From positions 1 through 5,622 of the forward strand of contig JAIDPP010000384.1 in the NCBI GenBank assembly GCA_029062725.1: a stretch of 5,622 nt of DNA, written 5' to 3'. Below, one piece after another: positions 1-5,622 of the stretch (positions within the stretch are counted from its first letter, which is position 1; every line of letters starts with the position of its first letter). Source of the stretch: Muribaculaceae bacterium. GTDB lineage: Bacteria > Bacteroidota > Bacteroidia > Bacteroidales > Muribaculaceae. A program made the position numbers and the translations under genes. A model generated the notes under the pieces. It did not search any database. It was not told the origin of the DNA and saw nothing but the letters and a program-made list of their open reading frames with translations.

Positions 1-103
1 AAATATTATATGGATTTGGGCGTTATGTGATTGTAGGGTTATGAGATATAGCCTCCGGAAATTCCCGTCGCGTGTCTAGGGAAGATAATTAACAGAGACA
101 TAA
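1..103. other. lpxB upstream leader, no gene assigned
   Basis: No coding region can be supported here. The three forward frames close at 28-30, 77-79 and 42-44, and none of the short peptides is recognisable as the end of a known protein. In many Bacteroidota surE lies just before lpxB, but I do not see a SurE C-terminus. There is a TTTG at 15-18, but the sequence about 20 bases further on does not match the Bacteroidota -7 element TAnnTTTG, so I do not call a promoter. The last 20 bases before the lpxB start are A/T-rich and lack a GGAGG-like site. Confidence 0.5.
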
Positions 104-1426
104 ATGAAATATGTAATTATAGCCGGCGAGGCTTCCGGCGATCTGCATGCCTCGCAACTTATCAAATCCCTCAAGGCCGGGGATCCGGAATTTGATATTC
201 GTTATTTCGGAGGCGACTTCATGGAAAAGGAGTCGCGCCGCCGTCCCGACCTCCATTATAAGGAGATGAATGTCATGGGCTTCAGTGAGGTGCTTCGTAA
301 ACTTCCGTCGTTATGGCGCAACCTGAAGAAGGCGCGTCTTCTTCTTGATGAGTACAGGCCTGACGCCCTTATTCTGGTGGATTATCCGGGATTCAATCTG
401 AAACTGGCCAAATATGCGTCGAAACGCGGGATTCCTGTCCATTATTTTATTTCCCCGAAAGTATGGGCCTGGAAAGAGTATAGAGTGAAGAGTATCAAGC
501 GCTATGTTGACCGTATGTATTCGATACTCCCTTTCGAGGTAGGTTTTTATAAGAAGCATGACTATGAGGTGACATACGTCGGCAATCCTTCTGTCCAGGA
601 GATAGCCCATTCCATGCGCCACATTCCTCCCCGGAAGCATTTTCTGGAGCGACAGGGTCTTTCTGACGAAAAGCCGATCATCGCACTTCTTCCGGGTTCG
701 CGCAAGGGGGAGATACGCAATAATCTGCCGCTGATGATAGCGGCGGCGAAACGTTTCCCGGATTTCCAATATGTGGTAGGAGCGGCTCCTTCGATTCAGG
801 AGAAGTTTTATCGCGAGGTGGCGCAGGATCCGGGGTTGAAAGTCGCTTTCGGAGTCACGCACACCCTCCTTAAATATTCTCAGGCGGCCGTGGTCACTTC
901 GGGGACGGCCACTCTGGAGACGGCTTTGATCGGCACTCCGCAGGTGGTGGCTTACCGCGCCAACGGGATGAAGATCTCCTATAAGATCATGGAAAAACTG
1001 CTGAAGGTGAGGTATGTCTCTTTGCCTAATCTTATTGTAAACAATAACGTTGTTCCTGAGCTATTGGTGCATGAATGTACGGTGGATGCCATTGTGCGTG
1101 AGCTTGGTCCGCTGCTTCAGCCCTCGCCTCGGCGCGAATGGCAGATCGCGGGATATCGCAACATGCAGCGCCGCCTGGGAAATTATGTAGCGTCGGAATA
1201 TGTTGCCGAACTGATTATAGATTCCCTTAAGGGTGACAAACCGGATGATGATTCCGGTAACATCACCTCCGCTTCCGACAGGAGCAGGGCTTCTTCAGGT
1301 ACGGGTCGTTCACCGGAATCCATTACCACCTCAGGTGCCGCTCCCGAGAACCGGCCTCCGCGCCGGAAGAAGAGACGTAGGAAAAAGCCTGCCGCCGGCG
1401 CCAACAATCAGGCGCTTGATTCTTGA
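104..1426 (+). CDS. lpxB: Lipid-A-disaccharide synthase LpxB with polybasic C-terminal tail
   Basis: LpxB (family GT19, EC 2.4.1.182) joins UDP-2,3-diacylglucosamine to lipid X (2,3-diacylglucosamine 1-phosphate), making the beta-1,6-linked tetraacyl disaccharide 1-phosphate of lipid A. It acts at the cytoplasmic face of the inner membrane. Seen here are the N-terminal GEASGD motif (residues 8-13), NVMGFSEVLRKLP (56-68), VDYPGFN (92-98, whose Asp-93 corresponds by motif to the conserved catalytic Asp of the family), FISPKVWAWK (115-124), the nucleotide-sugar site LLPGSRKGEIRNNLP (195-209), and TSGTATLETALIGTPQVVAYR (265-285, quoted as a motif region). The core ends near residue 376, the usual family length (about 380). 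Residues 377-440 are an extra hydrophilic tail rich in Ser, Gly and Pro, with nine consecutive basic residues at 420-428. The ATG at 104 places GEASGD at the normal distance from the N-terminus. There is no Shine-Dalgarno site. It is convergent with the GH31 gene. The function is very likely; the role of the tail is unknown. Confidence 0.96.
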   Translation: MKYVIIAGEASGDLHASQLIKSLKAGDPEFDIRYFGGDFMEKESRRRPDLHYKEMNVMGFSEVLRKLPSLWRNLKKARLLLDEYRPDALILVDYPGFNLKLAKYASKRGIPVHYFISPKVWAWKEYRVKSIKRYVDRMYSILPFEVGFYKKHDYEVTYVGNPSVQEIAHSMRHIPPRKHFLERQGLSDEKPIIALLPGSRKGEIRNNLPLMIAAAKRFPDFQYVVGAAPSIQEKFYREVAQDPGLKVAFGVTHTLLKYSQAAVVTSGTATLETALIGTPQVVAYRANGMKISYKIMEKLLKVRYVSLPNLIVNNNVVPELLVHECTVDAIVRELGPLLQPSPRREWQIAGYRNMQRRLGNYVASEYVAELIIDSLKGDKPDDDSGNITSASDRSRASSGTGRSPESITTSGAAPENRPPRRKKRRRKKPAAGANNQALDS

Positions 1427-1494
1427 TGATTTCCCTGCAAATCCGTTAAGTTAAGCCGATCTGTTTCCCTGATGCAAGTAAGTGCTGAAAGCGG

Positions 1495-1521
1495 CCGGAC
1501 AGACTCTATTGTCAGGTTTTT
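1495..1521 (+). terminator. Candidate weak intrinsic terminator of lpxB
   Basis: About 70 bases after the lpxB stop, CCGGACA (1495-1501) can pair with TGTCAGG (1510-1516) around an 8-base loop, with one internal G-A mismatch. Five T residues (1517-1521) and then CTCT follow directly. The arrangement is that of a rho-independent terminator reading in the lpxB direction, but the stem is short and imperfect, so it may work only partly. The much stronger palindrome at 1736-1772 could act as a backup. Confidence 0.4.
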
Positions 1522-1735
1522 CTCTATCCTGCATCATCGAAGGCTTCATGCAATAAAATTCTCTTAAACCGGAGACGTAGCAATATTTTTGGCTATCCTC
1601 TTTGTCTTTGGATCAGGTGTAACAGGCTTCTATCGTAATGCTGGTATAATATAGGAAATACTATTGAATCTACAAAAATGAAAATCGGTACTAAATATAT
1701 ATAAAGCGATATTAGATATATAAGTATAGTAATAT

Positions 1736-1772
1736 GACGTTGTGTCAAAATTCAGAATTTTGACACAACGTC
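1736..1772. terminator. Perfect 18-bp-arm palindrome, probable terminator
   Basis: The arm GACGTTGTGTCAAAATTC (1736-1753) is followed by a single base (A1754) and then by its exact reverse complement (1755-1772). In RNA it would form a stem of about 16 bp closed by a small loop. On the plus strand the stem is followed by TTCTTATTGTC, a moderately U-rich tract, so it can terminate transcription coming from lpxB. On the minus strand the flank is A/T-rich but has no U-run. It lies 310 bases from the lpxB stop codon. A terminator at convergent genes is the simplest reading; a protein-binding dyad or an extragenic repeat family member is possible. Confidence 0.6.
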
Positions 1773-1862
1773 TTCTTATTGTCTGTATTGCGAGGCTGCT
1801 GTCATAATGGTTCGGCCGGTAGGCGGTTTAGATTGAAGCTGACGGGAGCATACTCACGGTTA

Positions 1863-1904
1863 CATTTTTGTCCATGTATTGTCCTAAATTTTGGGACAAA
1901 AATG
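1863..1904. terminator. Second hairpin with two alternative foldings
   Basis: Two foldings compete. In the inner one, TTGTCCTAAA (1879-1888) pairs with TTTGGGACAA (1890-1899) around a single central base. All pairs are standard except one, which is a G-U wobble in plus-strand RNA and an A-C mismatch in minus-strand RNA. In the other, CATTTTTGTCC (1863-1873) pairs exactly with GGACAAAAATG (1894-1904) over 11 bp with a 20-base loop. The two share bases 1894-1899, so they exclude each other. Position and form suggest a further terminator at the meeting point of lpxB and GH31 transcripts; regulation through the switch is speculation. Confidence 0.5.
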
Positions 1905-1932
1905 ATAGAAGTTGTCCTAAATTTTAGGACAA
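1879..1932. repeat. Two copies of a 21-bp palindromic unit, 33 bp apart
   Basis: Units at 1879-1899 and 1912-1932 both begin TTGTCCTAAATTTT and end GGACAA. They differ at one of 21 positions: G1893 in the first, A1926 in the second. The second copy is a perfect dyad about its central base and the first has one changed position. The start-to-start spacing of 33 bp is close to three helical turns. The pair could be a duplicated terminator stem or a tandem protein-binding dyad. Because only two copies are present and there is no spacer pattern, it is not a CRISPR array. Confidence 0.85.
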
Positions 1933-1939
1933 CTTCTAT
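1905..1939. terminator. Perfect 17-bp-arm palindrome, bidirectional terminator, likely for GH31 gene
   Basis: The arm ATAGAAGTTGTCCTAAA (1905-1921), one central T (1922) and the exact reverse complement (1923-1939) form a near-perfect hairpin. Read on the minus strand, it is the first strong stem after the GH31 stop codon, 78 bases downstream, and it is followed by CATTTTTG, a five-U tract. Read on the plus strand, it is followed by TTTATGG. Both sides therefore resemble intrinsic terminators, with the better U-tract on the minus strand. Its inner 21 bases are nearly the same as those at 1879-1899. Confidence 0.7.
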
Positions 1940-1978
1940 TTTATGGAGGTAAAATCACTTTTGGGTCAATAAAAGTCT

Positions 1979-2016
1979 TATAACCATACAAAGCTACAAA
2001 GCTATAACCCCATACA
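1979..2016. repeat. Short nested direct repeats beside the GH31 stop codon
   Basis: ACAAAGCT occurs twice in tandem (1988-1995 and 1996-2003). The pair is bracketed by TATAACCATACA (1979-1990) and TATAACCCCATACA (2003-2016), which differ by a two-base insertion. The nested order suggests local slippage or duplication. Read on the minus strand, each CAAAGCTA is TAGCTTTG, matching the Bacteroidota -7 element TAnnTTTG. No -33 TTTG is seen at the right distance, so a promoter is not called. Confidence 0.75.
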
Positions 2017-2017
2017 C

Positions 2018-4438
2018 TTACTTAACAGTAACGGTAAGGTCCTTATAATCGTAGGGGAAGCGGACGAAGAGTGTCTTCTTCGCCGCGTCATAGCTCCAGC
2101 CGTAAAGGCGGATAGCCTTGAGCGAGACAGCCTCCTCCATTCGGATACCGTTGGACATCTCGACAGCCGAGGGTTTCTTCACTCCCGGAATTTCGATAGT
2201 GAGGTTTCGCCCTTCAGGCATGCCCTCGTACTTCCCTTCGGCAGAAATCGAAATGACGGTAGTGCCGTCGGCAGAACGTCCCTTGAAGGTGGTCAGCTGA
2301 TAATCGTTGGTCTCAAGCGATACAGGCGATTTACGGTTGTCATCGAAGAGAGTGAATGAGGTTTCCTTATCGGAGGGGAAATACTTCACGGTAAGGAAAG
2401 CCGGATTGTAATCCTCCACATTCTTCATAGGAAGAAGATACTGGGGAATGAAACTGCCTGCCTTCACGAATAGGGGAAGTGTGTTGAGCGGAGCCTTGAC
2501 AACCGCTGTCGAGCCTCCCTTGTAACGGAGTGCGGGATTGTTCCAATCGATCCATTCCCCGGCAGGAAAGAGCACCTTCCTCTGGCGGGCGCCCTCCGTC
2601 ATCACCGGAGCCACGAGCACCTCGTCGCCCCAGAGATATTCATCCTCGACATCGGCATACTTTGCGTCACGGTTCTCCTCTCGGAAATTTAGCGGACGTG
2701 CCAGCGGCAGCCCCTTGGCGGCGTTTTCGTAGGCCAGAGTGTAGTTATAGGGGAGCCATTCATAACGCATATTGATGAATTTACGCAGTATATCCTGCTG
2801 GCCCTCGTAATGATAAGGTTCCGGCATGGCCTGGGCATGAGTGCGGAGCACGGGAGTGAATACGCCCATCTGCACCCAACGCACGTAAAGCTCCGGATTG
2901 GTAGGATTCTTAGGATCGACCGCAAAACCGCCGATATCGGAACTCATATATCCTAATCCTGAGAGACCGGAATTAAGCATAATGGGAATCTGAGCCTGAA
3001 GGCCTTCCCAAGAGCGGCCTACATCGCCCGACCAGGGGAAGACGGAATAACGCTGCAGTCCTGAAGTGCCGCCGCGCATCAGCAGCATGGGGCGCATATC
3101 GGGAAAATCCTTGCGCAATCCCTCATAGACAAGCCGAGACCATTCGTTGCCATACACATTGTGGTATTCCGAGGCTTTCTCCCCGTTGTCGTGGACGATA
3201 GTGAGGGGATGGACCTCAGGCTCGCCGAGGTCTCCCCACCATCCGGCCAGCCCGTCGTCGGTAAGCTCCTTCAGACGATTCCAGAGCCATTCGCGGGTGT
3301 CGGGATTGGAGATATCGAACATTCCGGCATCTCCGACCCATGTCGTGACATCGTTGGTATTGCCCGACGCGTCATGGGTAAGAAGGGAGGCGGCGTCAAG
3401 AATGTTGTAGTTGTCGATAGCCCCTTTCTTGTTGATATAGGGTTGATGGATGAGGATGGTGTTGACCTGCATGCTGTTGAGGGAATCGAGCATCCCCTTT
3501 GGATTCGGGAAAAGCTCCTTGTTCCATTCAAGGCGCCCCATGTCGGTTTCGACGCCATACCAGTAGAGGTCGAACACAAGGCCATCCACGGGATATCCGT
3601 TGCGCTTGAGAGAGTCGATCACCCCGAGCGCCTCGTCCTGCGACTTATAGCCGTATTTCGAGGTGATGTAACCCAAAGTCCAGAAAGGAGGAAGGTCCTG
3701 ACGACCGGTAAGGGCAGTGTAATTGGTGGTAGCTCCGGCCAGCGAACCGTTGCCGTTTATAAAATAATAGGATAATGGTTTCGGAGTTTCAGACGTGTAG
3801 CGGATCGTTTTGCCGATCGTGAGGTCGGCCTGATTATAATCGTCGAAAAGGATACCTACTCCGTTCTCGGCCAGAATCACAGGCATCGTGATGTTCATCT
3901 GGTTGATGCGGGAGTCTCCGGCTCCATATCCGTATGTCGGGCGGTTCCACATCGGTAGGGAGTCGCCGTTGAGGCGAAGGGAATGGCCGCGCTCGCCGGC
4001 GCCGTAGAAGGAAGCATCGGGAGTGACGAAAGTCACCGACTTCAGTTTACCGGAATTGTCAATGCCTCCATCCTCTGAAAGGAGGGTTTCGCCGGCGGCG
4101 TTCTCAAAGGAGATTTTACCTGTCAGACGGTTCACCTTCAGGATAGTGGAAGGGGTCGAGACGACATATTCCGTCGGTGTGGCGAAAGAAGAGATGGCGA
4201 AATCCTGGGGGGCGAGAATCGCCGACTGCGATTTCGGGAAGTCAAGAGCCGGGATTCCTGCCGGAAACTGCGATATACGGAAGATGTCGGGGGTGACCGG
4301 AGTGACGGCGACTGTCCCCTTCGGGGTGGAAATGAGGGTTGTTTTCCCTTCAGTCGCTATGGATCCGGGCGCCGGAGCTGTCACAGCGAAGGCCGCGGAT
4401 GCAAACAGCGGTAATGCGAGTAATGCGAATGTTTTCAT
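2018..4438 (-). CDS. Secreted GH31 alpha-glucosidase / 4-alpha-glucosyltransferase-like enzyme
   Basis: This is a complete 806-residue glycoside hydrolase family 31 protein. Residues 1-18 form a Sec signal peptide with a likely cut after SAAFA. There is no lipobox, and no cysteine anywhere in the protein, so it should be soluble in the periplasm or exported. An N-terminal beta-sandwich includes FYGAGERG (144-151). The TIM barrel runs from about 250 to 580, with LGYITSKYGYKSQDEA (255-270) and VFDLYWYG (288-295, Asp-290 at the expected -1 subsite). WWGDLGEPE (400-408) carries the likely nucleophile Asp-403, and WSGD (469-472) the likely acid/base Asp-472. SSDIGGF (499-505) and RTH (532-534) follow. 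A beta-sandwich with FPAGEWIDW (624-632) and a DUF5110-like end (about 680-750) complete the usual layout. GH31 enzymes act on alpha-glucosides by a retaining mechanism. Length and motif style recall Cellvibrio Agd31B, a 4-alpha-glucosyltransferase, but hydrolysis or another alpha-linkage cannot be excluded. No susC/susD is adjacent. The ATG at 4438 has no Shine-Dalgarno site and is supported by the signal peptide. Confidence 0.93.
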   Translation of the reverse strand: MKTFALLALPLFASAAFAVTAPAPGSIATEGKTTLISTPKGTVAVTPVTPDIFRISQFPAGIPALDFPKSQSAILAPQDFAISSFATPTEYVVSTPSTILKVNRLTGKISFENAAGETLLSEDGGIDNSGKLKSVTFVTPDASFYGAGERGHSLRLNGDSLPMWNRPTYGYGAGDSRINQMNITMPVILAENGVGILFDDYNQADLTIGKTIRYTSETPKPLSYYFINGNGSLAGATTNYTALTGRQDLPPFWTLGYITSKYGYKSQDEALGVIDSLKRNGYPVDGLVFDLYWYGVETDMGRLEWNKELFPNPKGMLDSLNSMQVNTILIHQPYINKKGAIDNYNILDAASLLTHDASGNTNDVTTWVGDAGMFDISNPDTREWLWNRLKELTDDGLAGWWGDLGEPEVHPLTIVHDNGEKASEYHNVYGNEWSRLVYEGLRKDFPDMRPMLLMRGGTSGLQRYSVFPWSGDVGRSWEGLQAQIPIMLNSGLSGLGYMSSDIGGFAVDPKNPTNPELYVRWVQMGVFTPVLRTHAQAMPEPYHYEGQQDILRKFINMRYEWLPYNYTLAYENAAKGLPLARPLNFREENRDAKYADVEDEYLWGDEVLVAPVMTEGARQRKVLFPAGEWIDWNNPALRYKGGSTAVVKAPLNTLPLFVKAGSFIPQYLLPMKNVEDYNPAFLTVKYFPSDKETSFTLFDDNRKSPVSLETNDYQLTTFKGRSADGTTVISISAEGKYEGMPEGRNLTIEIPGVKKPSAVEMSNGIRMEEAVSLKAIRLYGWSYDAAKKTLFVRFPYDYKDLTVTVK

Positions 4439-4454
4439 GGGTTATAAAATTAGC

Positions 4455-4490
4455 AGGTTTCCCTCCCGGCTTCAACCGGGAAGGAAACCT
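4455..4490 (-). terminator. 15-bp hairpin in the spacer between the two minus-strand genes
   Basis: AGGTTTCCCTCCCGG (4455-4469) faces CCGGGAAGGAAACCT (4476-4490) over a 6-base loop. In plus-strand RNA one pair is a C-A mismatch (4463/4482). In minus-strand RNA the same pair is a G-U wobble, so all 15 positions can pair. This suggests the structure matters in the transcript of the two minus-strand genes. It starts 12 bases after the upstream gene's stop codon and its base is 16 nt from the GH31 start. The following GCUAAUUUUAU is only partly U-rich, so it could be a leaky terminator, an mRNA-stabilising stem, or a leader element for the GH31 gene. The 12-bp palindrome AACCTTAAGGTT (4486-4497) overlaps its outer arm. 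Confidence 0.6.
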
Positions 4491-4502
4491 TAAGGTTGAG
4501 GA

Positions 4503-5622
4503 TTAATCTACGGTGAATTCGAGGTCCTGATCGATGATCACACTCCAGGGGAGACCGGAGGCGGCGAGTTTCTCCAGGAAGGGATCCGGGTTGAACTCCT
4601 CGACATTATGCACGCCGGGCTTCACCCATTCGCCGGTAAGGAACATGTATGCTCCAACCATCGCCGGGACCCCCGTGGTGTAGCTCACGGCTTGAGCACC
4701 GGTCTCCTTGTAGGCAGCCTCGTGGGAGCAGTTGTTGTAGATGTAATATGTCGATTCCTTACCCTCCTTGTCAAGACCGCTGATTCGGCAACCGATGGAG
4801 GTCTCGCCGGTATAATTCTCTCCGAGCGAACCGGGATCGGGGAGGACGGCTTTGAGGAACTGTATGGGGATGATCTCCCGGCCTTCGTACATTACGGGGT
4901 CGATACGTGCCATGCCTATATCCTGAATCACGCGGAGATGGGTGAGGTATTCCTGCCCGAAGGTCATCCAGAAGCGTGCGCGGCGGATCGAGGGGAAGTT
5001 CTGCACGAGTGATTCCAGCTCCTCGTGGTAGAGAAGATAGGATTCGCGCTCGCCGATATTGGGATAGGTCAGGGGCTGGTGGATCTCAAGGTTTTCGGTC
5101 TCCACCCATTTTCCGTCCTGCCAGTATTTCCCTTTCTGGGTTATCTCGCGGATATTGATTTCGGGATTGAAGTTTGTGGCGAAAGCCTTTCCGTGGTTTC
5201 CGGCGTTGCAGTCAACGATGTCGAGATAACGCATTTCGGAGAAATGGTGCTTTGCGGCGTAAGCTACGAAAACCGCCGACACTCCGGGGTCGAAACCGCA
5301 TCCGAGGATAGCTGTCAGGCCGGCCTTCTCGAAGCGCTCGCGGTAGGCCCACTGCCATGAATATTCGAAATGAGCCTCATCTTTGGGTTCGTAGTTGGCC
5401 GTATCGAGATAGTTCACGCCACACTGCAGGCAGGCCTCCATGATGGTGAGGTCCTGATAAGGGAGAGCCACATTGATGCAGATATCGGGGCGATGGCGTT
5501 TGAAGAGCTCCACAAGCTGCTCTACGGAGTCGGCGTCAACCTGATCGGTCACGATATTGGCGGCGCCGATCTCGGCGGCGATGCGGTCGCATTTGGATTT
5601 TGTTCTGGAGGCGAGGACAATC
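4503..5622 (-). CDS. Carboxy(nor)spermidine dehydrogenase (saccharopine dehydrogenase family), 5' end outside window
   Basis: This enzyme family (carboxynorspermidine synthase, EC 1.5.1.43, or carboxyspermidine dehydrogenase) uses NADPH to join aspartate beta-semialdehyde reductively to a diamine. The carboxylated triamine is then decarboxylated to (nor)spermidine by a partner enzyme. In Bacteroides this route gives spermidine from putrescine. The frame stays open from 4503 to the window edge (372 codons), reading IVLASRTKSKC at the edge. The GTG at 5552 is therefore internal, not the start. About 25 residues with the glycine-rich nucleotide loop are missing, for a full length near 400, normal for the family. 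Visible motifs are the Rossmann segment DICINVALPYQD, then NYLDTANYEP, ILGCGFDPGVSAVF, NNCSHEAAYKETGAQAVSYT and TGVPAMVGAYMFLTG. The C-terminus is intact. It lies 64 bases before the GH31 gene on the same strand and may be cotranscribed with it. True lysine-pathway saccharopine dehydrogenase is a less likely alternative; diamine preference cannot be read from sequence. Confidence 0.88.
   Translation of the reverse strand, partial: IVLASRTKSKCDRIAAEIGAANIVTDQVDADSVEQLVELFKRHRPDICINVALPYQDLTIMEACLQCGVNYLDTANYEPKDEAHFEYSWQWAYRERFEKAGLTAILGCGFDPGVSAVFVAYAAKHHFSEMRYLDIVDCNAGNHGKAFATNFNPEINIREITQKGKYWQDGKWVETENLEIHQPLTYPNIGERESYLLYHEELESLVQNFPSIRRARFWMTFGQEYLTHLRVIQDIGMARIDPVMYEGREIIPIQFLKAVLPDPGSLGENYTGETSIGCRISGLDKEGKESTYYIYNNCSHEAAYKETGAQAVSYTTGVPAMVGAYMFLTGEWVKPGVHNVEEFNPDPFLEKLAASGLPWSVIIDQDLEFTVD

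Larger units (their letters stand above)
1427..2017. other. Convergent intergenic region, palindrome-rich, no supported gene
   Basis: This gap lies between the 3' ends of lpxB (+) and the GH31 gene (-). I see no tRNA, no recognisable RNA family and no convincing reading frame. The first part (1427-1580) has mixed composition and short direct repeats: GTTAAGTTAAG at 1445-1455, and TTTCCCTG both just after lpxB and about 34 bases later. From about 1640 to 1735 it is strongly A/T-rich. After that come the large palindromes and, next to the GH31 stop codon, a small tandem repeat; each is listed separately. The layout fits a bidirectional termination zone. The length of about 590 bp is generous for that, so an unrecognised small RNA or a decayed gene cannot be excluded. 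Confidence 0.7.

Noticed and set aside
311..862. 183-codon open frame on the minus strand inside lpxB
   Set aside because: It lies wholly within the strongly supported lpxB gene, has no recognisable domain, and its composition follows from the overlapping frame.
1472..1567. 31-codon open frame (MQVSAESGRT...) in the convergent gap
   Set aside because: Short, unrecognised, with no clear translation signal, and it overlaps the weak terminator hairpin at 1495-1521.
1584..1591. TATTTTTG matching the Bacteroidota -7 consensus on the plus strand
   Set aside because: No TTTG lies about 20 bases upstream and no gene follows on that strand before the terminator-like palindromes.
1645..1650. TATAAT resembling a sigma70 -10 box
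   Set aside because: No -35 partner is present, the region is A/T-rich so chance matches are common, and Bacteroidota use a different consensus.
1679..1705. 8-codon mini-frame MKIGTKYI before the 1736-1772 palindrome
   Set aside because: An attenuation leader was considered, but no plus-strand gene follows within the gap, and such tiny frames are frequent by chance in A/T-rich DNA.
1863..1939. Possible CRISPR array or insertion-sequence ends
   Set aside because: There are only two repeat units with a 12-bp gap, no third copy, no cas gene, no transposase and no target-site duplication.
3161..3775. 204-codon open frame on the plus strand inside the GH31 gene
   Set aside because: It runs antisense to catalytic-domain coding sequence with clear GH31 motifs; the peptide shows no family features. 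The same applies to the plus-strand frames at 4023-4493 and 4608-5360.
5550..5552. GTG as start codon of the polyamine gene
   Set aside because: The frame continues without a stop to the window edge and the upstream residues (IVLASRTKSKC...) fit the family's Rossmann fold, so the real start is outside the window.

Overview
The window looks like an ordinary chromosomal segment of a Gram-negative Bacteroidota, probably order Bacteroidales; I cannot fix the genus. Three things point there. There is a lipid A gene (lpxB), so the cell has an outer membrane. Neither visible start codon has a Shine-Dalgarno sequence, only A/T-rich leaders, which is typical of Bacteroidota. There is also a carboxy(nor)spermidine dehydrogenase-type gene, the spermidine route known from Bacteroides. 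Coding DNA is moderately GC-rich; the gap between the convergent genes is clearly AT-rich.

Layout. Positions 1-103 are a leader with no assignable gene. Positions 104-1426 (+) encode LpxB, complete, with an unusual Ser/Pro-rich C-terminal tail ending in a run of nine Arg/Lys residues. Positions 1427-2017 are a roughly 590-bp tail-to-tail gap without a supported gene. It holds a weak terminator after lpxB, an 18-bp-arm palindrome at 1736-1772, two near-identical 21-bp palindromes at 1879-1932 that sit inside larger competing hairpins, and a small tandem repeat beside the next stop codon. Positions 2018-4438 (-) encode a secreted GH31 enzyme, an alpha-glucosidase or 4-alpha-glucosyltransferase type. 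Positions 4439-4502 form a short spacer carrying a 15-bp hairpin that folds better in the minus-strand transcript. Positions 4503-5622 (-) encode the saccharopine-dehydrogenase-like polyamine enzyme; its N-terminus lies outside the window.

The three genes serve separate housekeeping or catabolic roles: lipid A synthesis at the inner membrane, periplasmic or surface alpha-glucan processing, and cytoplasmic spermidine synthesis. The two minus-strand genes may share a transcript, with the hairpin between them able to separate their expression. No mobile element, CRISPR array, tRNA, rRNA, susC/susD pair or defence gene is visible. I found no evidence for a wholly new system. The most unusual material is the palindrome cluster in the convergent gap and the polybasic tail of LpxB.
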